Shown one piece after another: positions 59,620-64,000 of a stretch of 64,000 nt of DNA. The notes below the pieces were generated by a model. The model was not told where the DNA came from, searched no databases, and saw only the letters and a program-made list of their open reading frames with translations. The stretch spans positions 682,001 to 746,000 of the forward strand of contig NZ_CP037864.1 in the NCBI RefSeq assembly GCF_004353845.1, in the 5' to 3' direction. The translations under genes and the position numbers were made by a program. This DNA comes from Citrobacter arsenatis. Lineage in GTDB: Bacteria; Pseudomonadota; Gammaproteobacteria; Enterobacterales; Enterobacteriaceae. Each line of letters opens with the position of its first letter. Position 1 is the stretch's first letter.

Positions 59620-61043
59620 TGCGCATTGGCATGCGTTTGCTGCTCGGCTATTTTCTGATTGTTGCCGTCGCCGCCTGGTTTGTTCTGTCTATCTTCGTGC
59701 AGGAAATTAAACCAGGCGTTCGTCGGGCAACCGAAGGGACCTTGATTGATACCGCCACGCTGCTGGCCGCGCTGGCGCGCGATGATTTGCTCTCTGACTC
59801 TCCTGCCAACGGCAAGCTGGCGCAGGCATTTTCGCAGCTGCATAACCGCCCATTCAGCGCCAACATTAGCGGCATTAACAAAGTACGTAACGAATACCAT
59901 GTCTACATGACGGACGCGCAGGGCAAGGTGTTGTTTGATTCCGCCAACCAGGCAGTCGGTCAGGACTACTCCCGCTGGAACGACGTGTGGTTAACCCTGC
60001 GTGGGCAATATGGCGCCCGCAGTACGCCGCAAGATCCGAACGATCCGGAAAGTTCGGTGATGTACGTTGCCGCGCCGATCGTTGACGGTGGGCGTATTAT
60101 CGGGGTGCTTAGCGTTGGCAAACCGAATGCGGCGATGGCGCCGGTGATCAAACGTAGTGAACGGCGGATGCTGTGGGCCAGTGCCGTATTGCTGGGCATT
60201 GCCTTAGTGATTGGCGTCGGGATGGTGTGGTGGATAAATCGCTCCATTGCCCGTCTGGCGCGTTATGCCGACTCTGTTACTGAGAATCGCCCCGTCCCTC
60301 TGCCTGATTTAGGCAGTAGTGAGTTACGTAAGCTGGCGCAGGCGCTGGAAAGTATGCGTCTGAAGCTTGAGGGCAAGAACTACATTGAGCAATATGTCTA
60401 TGCGTTAACGCATGAGCTGAAAAGTCCGCTGGCGGCTATTCGCGGCGCGGCAGAGATTTTGCGTGAAAGCCCGCCGCCGAATGTGGTTGCGCGCTTTACC
60501 GATAATATTCTGACGCAAAATGCGCGCATGCAGGCGTTGGTCGAAACCTTGTTGCGCCAGGCACGACTGGAGAATCGCCAGGACATCACGTTGACGCCGG
60601 TGGCGGTAGATGCGCTGTTTGCTCAGCTTAAAGAGGCGCGTAGCGTGCAGTTGTCGGCAAAAAACATCGCGCTGAGCATTATGCCTTCATCGCTTAGCGT
60701 TGCCGCCGACCCCGCTTTACTGGAGCAGGCATTAGGGAATTTGCTCGACAACGCTATCGACTTCACGCCGCAGGACGGGACGATTACGCTGAGCGCGCAA
60801 CAGCAGGATGAACAGGTCACGTTGCAGGTCATCGACAGCGGCAGCGGAATCCCTGACTTCGCGTTACCGCGTATTTTTGAACGCTTCTATTCGCTGCCCC
60901 GTGAGAATGGGCATAAGAGCAGCGGCCTGGGACTGGCGTTTGTCAGCGAAGTTGCGCGGCTGCACGCAGGTACGGTGACATTGTCTAACCGACCGGAAGG
61001 AGGCGTCCAGGCTTCGTTTACGCTTCACCCTCACTTCACATAA
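59619..61043 (+). CDS. creC: CreC, sensor histidine kinase
   Basis: 474-residue inner-membrane sensor. TM1 is about 7-27, a periplasmic domain runs to about 180, TM2 about 185-207 and a HAMP linker follows. Phosphoacceptor H265 is in YALTHELKSPLAAIRG. ATP-binding motifs are NLLDNAIDF (N box), IDSGSGIP (G1) and GHKSSGLGLAFV (G2). It overlaps creB by one base and contains the creD cre tag at its 3' end. Confidence 0.95.
   Translation: MRIGMRLLLGYFLIVAVAAWFVLSIFVQEIKPGVRRATEGTLIDTATLLAALARDDLLSDSPANGKLAQAFSQLHNRPFSANISGINKVRNEYHVYMTDAQGKVLFDSANQAVGQDYSRWNDVWLTLRGQYGARSTPQDPNDPESSVMYVAAPIVDGGRIIGVLSVGKPNAAMAPVIKRSERRMLWASAVLLGIALVIGVGMVWWINRSIARLARYADSVTENRPVPLPDLGSSELRKLAQALESMRLKLEGKNYIEQYVYALTHELKSPLAAIRGAAEILRESPPPNVVARFTDNILTQNARMQALVETLLRQARLENRQDITLTPVAVDALFAQLKEARSVQLSAKNIALSIMPSSLSVAADPALLEQALGNLLDNAIDFTPQDGTITLSAQQQDEQVTLQVIDSGSGIPDFALPRIFERFYSLPRENGHKSSGLGLAFVSEVARLHAGTVTLSNRPEGGVQASFTLHPHFT
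61024..61039 (+). promoter_or_regulatory. cre tag (CreB site) of creD
   Basis: TTCAC-CCTCAC-TTCAC is an exact match to the CreB recognition tag TTCAC-N6-TTCAC. It overlaps the last codons of creC, 62 bp upstream of the creD start. Confidence 0.9.
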
Positions 61044-61100
61044 CTTCAAATTCTCCGCACATAGCTGTTCTACCTTGCTGATATTGCAAAGGAGAACGCT

Positions 61101-62465
61101 ATGTTTAAATCCCCCCTGTTTTGGAAAATTGTCACCTTAGGTGGCGCAATATTACTGCTGTTAATTCCGTTGACGATGGTCAGGCAGATAATTGTTGAGC
61201 GCTCGGATTATCGCGATGAAGTCGAAGAGGCTATCCGGCAAAGCACCAGCGGGCCGCAAAAGATGGTGGGGCCGCTGATAGCCATTCCGGTGACGGAGCT
61301 TTACACCTCGCTGGACGAGGGTAAAGAGGTCCAGCGTAAACGCAGCTATATTCATTTCTGGCTGCCGGAGTCGTTGGTCGTTGAGGGGAACCAGAACGTC
61401 GAAGCGCGTAAAATCGGTATTTATGAGGGCCAGGTCTGGCATAACGATGTCTCGGTGAAGGCCGAGTTTAACACCGAGCGGCTGAGCGATTTAAACCATC
61501 CCAACGTTAGCGTTGGCAAACCGTTCATTGTGATTGGGGTGGGGGATGCGCGCGGAATTGACGTGGTAAAAGCGCCGCAGGTTAATGGCACATCGCTGGC
61601 CGTTGAGCCAGGGACAGGGCTGGATGGACGGGCTCAAGGGATCCACATTCCGCTACCCGACGCGAGCTGGGTGGAGAAAAATCTGAGCATGGCGCTGTCG
61701 CTAAATTTGAGCGGCACTGGCGATTTCTCCGTTGTTCCGGTTGGTCGTAACAGTGAAATGATCTTGACCAGCAACTGGCCACATCCCAACTTTCTTGGGG
61801 ATTTTCTTCCGGCTAAGCGCGAAATCAGCGAATCAGGATTCAAGGCCCAGTGGCAAAGTAGCTGGTTTGCCAATAACCTCGGCGAGCGCTTTGATGGCGA
61901 AAAGATTGGCTGGGAGGGCATGCCTGCGTTTAGCGTTGCGGTCGCCACGCCTGCAGATCAGTATCAGTTAACGGACAGGGCAACAAAATATGCCATCCTG
62001 CTGATTGTGCTAACCTTTATGTCTTTCTTTGTGATTGAGAGCATGACCAGTCTGCGTCTGCACCCGATGCAGTATCTGCTGGTGGGGTTATCGCTGGTAA
62101 TGTTTTATCTGTTGCTGCTGGCGCTGTCAGAACACATTGGTTTTACGGCGGCGTGGATTACGGCAAGCCTGGTAGGCGCGTTGATGAACGGCGTGTATCT
62201 GCAAGCGATATTGGGCAGGCGGAGCAGTATTTTGTTCACCGTGGCGCTGCTGGCGCTGGATGGCGTAATGTGGGTGCTGCTGCGTTCACAGGACAGTTCC
62301 TTACTGCTGGGAACCGGTGTGCTGTTGTTCGCGCTGTGTGCGGTGATGTTCCTGACGCGTCATCTTGACTGGCACTCGCTGGCACAACCAAAGCCAAAAC
62401 CAAAGTCTACAGAACTTCCAGAGCCTCAGCCTGCGCAGAGCGACGAATTTCGCTTGTGGAAATAG
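61101..62465 (+). CDS. creD: CreD, inner-membrane protein
   Basis: 454-residue membrane protein of the CreD (Cet) family. One N-terminal helix (about 8-25) precedes a large periplasmic domain (about 30-290), then five or six helices (about 292-430). The tail is Pro/Glu-rich (KPKPKSTELPEPQPAQ) and a few residues longer than in K-12. It is strongly induced by CreBC; overproduction affects colicin E2 tolerance in K-12, and its relatives affect beta-lactam response. Molecular role is unknown. A terminator shared with arcA follows. Confidence 0.93.
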   Translation: MFKSPLFWKIVTLGGAILLLLIPLTMVRQIIVERSDYRDEVEEAIRQSTSGPQKMVGPLIAIPVTELYTSLDEGKEVQRKRSYIHFWLPESLVVEGNQNVEARKIGIYEGQVWHNDVSVKAEFNTERLSDLNHPNVSVGKPFIVIGVGDARGIDVVKAPQVNGTSLAVEPGTGLDGRAQGIHIPLPDASWVEKNLSMALSLNLSGTGDFSVVPVGRNSEMILTSNWPHPNFLGDFLPAKREISESGFKAQWQSSWFANNLGERFDGEKIGWEGMPAFSVAVATPADQYQLTDRATKYAILLIVLTFMSFFVIESMTSLRLHPMQYLLVGLSLVMFYLLLLALSEHIGFTAAWITASLVGALMNGVYLQAILGRRSSILFTVALLALDGVMWVLLRSQDSSLLLGTGVLLFALCAVMFLTRHLDWHSLAQPKPKPKSTELPEPQPAQSDEFRLWK

Positions 62466-62480
62466 GACGGCAGAGAAATG

Positions 62481-62510
62481 AAAAACGGCGCATACCGCGC
62501 CGTTTTTTTA
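62481..62510. terminator. Bidirectional terminator between creD and arcA
   Basis: AAAAACGGCG(C) and GCGCCGTTTTTTT form a GC-rich stem with A-run before and T-run after, so it can end transcription in both directions, for creD (+) and for arcA (-). Confidence 0.9.
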
Positions 62511-62525
62511 CGTGTGAGGAACGAA

Positions 62526-63242
62526 TTAATCCTGCAGGTCGCCGCAGAAACGGTAGCCTTCACCGTGAATGGTGGCGATGATTTCTGGCGTATCCGGCGT
62601 TGATTCGAAATGTTTACGAATACGGCGGATAGTCACGTCAACGGTACGGTCATGCGGCTTCAGTTCGCGACCGGTCATTTTTTTCAGCAGTTCTGCGCGA
62701 GACTGGATTTTGCCCGGATTCTCACAGAAGTGAAGCATGGCACGGAATTCGCTGCGTGGCAGTTTATACTGCTCGCCGTCAGGACCAATCAGAGAGCGGC
62801 TATTGATGTCCAGCTCCCAGCCATTGAACTTGTAGCTTTCGACGCTACGGCGTTCTTCGCTGACAGTACCCAGGTTCATGGTACGGGACAGCAGGTTACG
62901 AGCACGGATAGTCAGTTCGCGCGGGTTAAACGGTTTGGTGATGTAATCGTCTGCGCCGATTTCGAGGCCGAGAATTTTATCGACTTCGTTATCACGGCCC
63001 GTCAGGAACATCAGCGCAACGTTAGCTTGTTCGCGGAGTTCGCGCGCTAACAGCAGGCCATTTTTCCCAGGCAGATTGATATCCATAATCACAAGGTTGA
63101 TGTCATATTCAGAGAGAATCTGATGCATTTCCGCGCCATCTGTCGCTTCGAATACATCATAGCCTTCTGCTTCGAAAATGCTTTTCAACGTGTTGCGTGT
63201 TACTAACTCGTCTTCAACGATAAGAATGTGCGGGGTCTGCAT
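62526..63242 (-). CDS. arcA: ArcA, response regulator for anaerobic redox control
   Basis: 238-residue OmpR-family regulator that, phosphorylated by ArcB, represses aerobic respiration genes in low oxygen. The receiver (about 1-120) has EDE near residue 10, phosphoacceptor D54 in VIMDINLPG, and K in TKPFNPRE. The winged-helix domain (about 135-232) ends HGEGYRFCGDLQD. It is nearly invariant in enterics. Upstream is an unusually long region (63243-63876) with an FNR site and yjjY on the other strand. Confidence 0.98.
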   Translation of the reverse strand: MQTPHILIVEDELVTRNTLKSIFEAEGYDVFEATDGAEMHQILSEYDINLVIMDINLPGKNGLLLARELREQANVALMFLTGRDNEVDKILGLEIGADDYITKPFNPRELTIRARNLLSRTMNLGTVSEERRSVESYKFNGWELDINSRSLIGPDGEQYKLPRSEFRAMLHFCENPGKIQSRAELLKKMTGRELKPHDRTVDVTIRRIRKHFESTPDTPEIIATIHGEGYRFCGDLQD

Positions 63243-63337
63243 GTTTGCTACCTAAATTGCCAACTAAATCGAAACAGGAAGTACAAAAGTCCCTGACCTG
63301 CCTGATGCATGCCGTAAATTAACATGATCGGCGTAAC

Positions 63338-63478
63338 ATGACTAAAGTACGTAATTGCGTTCTTGATGCACTTTCCATCAACGTCAACAACATCATTAGC
63401 TTGGTCGTGGGTAGTTTCCCTCTGGACCCGACAGTGTCAAAAACGGCTGTCATCCTAACCATTTTAACAGCAACATAA
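63338..63478 (+). CDS. yjjY: YjjY, 46-residue peptide opposite the arcA leader
   Basis: 46-codon ORF beginning MTKVRNCVLDALSIN and ending ILTILTAT. From memory it matches K-12 YjjY at all but about two positions, which is strong for so short a peptide. It is mostly hydrophobic with a possible C-terminal helix (about 28-46). It reads antisense to the arcA 5' leader, starting 96 bp from the arcA start. Function is unknown. Sequence constraint could come from the arcA leader RNA rather than from the peptide itself. Confidence 0.75.
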   Translation: MTKVRNCVLDALSINVNNIISLVVGSFPLDPTVSKTAVILTILTAT

Positions 63479-63519
63479 CAGGCTAAGACATGCCGGACAC
63501 CCAATAAAACTACGCTTCG

Positions 63520-63533
63520 TTGACATATATCAA
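63520..63533 (-). promoter_or_regulatory. FNR site upstream of arcA
   Basis: TTGAC-ATAT-ATCAA matches the FNR consensus TTGAT-N4-ATCAA with one mismatch and lies about 280 bp before the arcA start. FNR activates arcA in K-12 anaerobically. Other dyads lie nearby, such as the perfect AATATTGCAATATT at 63597-63610; the rest of 63479-63876 is AT-rich and non-coding. Confidence 0.65.
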
Positions 63534-63876
63534 GTTCAATTGTAGCACGTTAACAGTTTGATGAAATCAACGTATCCAAATGTTTGCTTTCATCACAATA
63601 TTGCAATATTACAACTAGTTGCACGAGCTAATTAATAAATGTAATGAATCCAACCAATGCGATCCATTTTAAATTAAATTATCATGGATAAACAGAAGGA
63701 TATGCAACTTTTGTTAACATAAAAAGTAATAGTACAGTCTGGAAATAGTTTAGCATTTTTTACTGGATGCGAAATGCTTTTTCAGTGACTTCTGTTAAAA
63801 ATATGTAAATTTGCGCTGCGTAATATGTTGACGTGCGTCACATTATTACTTGCAGACAGGCCAAAAGAGTATCGAA

Positions 63877-64000
63877 ATGCGTTTAACAATTATTCTGGTT
63901 GCCCCAGCCAGAGCGGAAAATATTGGTGCAGCTGCCCGTGCAATGAAAACCATGGGATTCACCCAATTGCGGATCGTCGATAGCGAGGCCCATCTGGAAC
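63877..64000 (+). CDS. lasT: LasT/YjtD, SpoU-type RNA methyltransferase (5' part)
   Basis: The first 41 residues of a TrmH/SpoU-family (SPOUT) RNA 2'-O-methyltransferase, cut by the window end. The N-terminal strand and motif 1 region ILVAPARAENIGAAARAMKT match K-12 YjtD (LasT), the last gene before thrL on the K-12 map. The asparagine in ENIGAAARA is the family's conserved residue. AAGAG precedes the ATG. The target RNA of YjtD is not known to me; TrmJ is a relative. Confidence 0.9.
   Translation, partial: MRLTIILVAPARAENIGAAARAMKTMGFTQLRIVDSEAHLE

Noticed and set aside
63562..63575. Second FNR-like site (TTTGATGAAATCAAC)
   Set aside because: Half-sites TTGAT and ATCAA are three, not four, bases apart, so helical spacing is wrong for FNR.

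Overview
The window is a chromosomal segment of an enteric bacterium (Enterobacteriaceae, Escherichia/Citrobacter/Salmonella group). Gene order and protein sequences follow the E. coli K-12 map from hsdM (about 98.5 min) to lasT/yjtD (about 100 min, next to thrL). Several genes absent from K-12 at this locus are inserted into that backbone: a small nuclease-like gene beside tsr, a UxaB paralogue in the L-galactonate cluster, a YbaK-type protein, an orphan cellobiose-type PTS EIIC and a GGDEF protein beside fhuF. Together with many REP/BIME repeats and two ERIC elements this best fits Citrobacter or a close relative. The genus is an inference; I ran no database search.

Layout. 1-5270: immigration-control genes, namely the start of hsdM, a complete EcoKI-like hsdR, and mrr. 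5388-9121: yjiA, yjiX and the pyruvate transporter btsT with a BtsR/CRP control region. 9187-12816: a PD-(D/E)XK-like hypothetical, the serine chemoreceptor tsr, a 14-unit tandem REP array, and a GNAT gene. 12869-17978: L-galactonate catabolism (lgoT, lgoR, lgoD) joined by a tagaturonate reductase. 18022-25573: opgB, yjjA, dnaTC, yjjPB, yjjQ-bglJ. 25633-30295: the YbaK-type gene, the orphan EIIC behind a 46-codon overlapping leader ORF, fhuF, a diguanylate cyclase and yjjZ, with two Fur-like boxes. 30335-30722: three tRNA-Leu(CAG) genes and their promoter. 30876-37748: rsmC, holD-rimI-yjjG, prfC, osmY, ytjA, yjjU. 37745-45938: yjjV, the glycyl-radical pair yjjI-yjjW, and the deoCABD operon with both DeoR operators. 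46035-58232: lplA, ytjB, serB, radA, nadR, ettA, slt, trpR, yjjX, ytjC, rob. 58444-64000: creABCD, arcA, yjjY and the start of lasT.

How the genes work together. LgoT imports L-galactonate, LgoD oxidises it to D-tagaturonate, and the added UxaB-like enzyme would reduce that to D-altronate, so the first two catabolic steps are encoded side by side. DeoC, DeoA, DeoB and DeoD form the complete deoxynucleoside salvage pathway. CreB/CreC control creD through a visible cre tag. HsdR and Mrr are two DNA-restriction activities with opposite responses to methylation.

All genes seen are intact apart from those cut by the window edges. I found no transposase, integrase, phage gene or CRISPR array. The most unusual items are the REP array at 11592-12300, the leader ORF/EIIC locus at 26237-27800, the small nuclease-like gene at 9187-9729 and the extended lgo cluster. 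None amounts to a clearly new defence or biosynthetic system.
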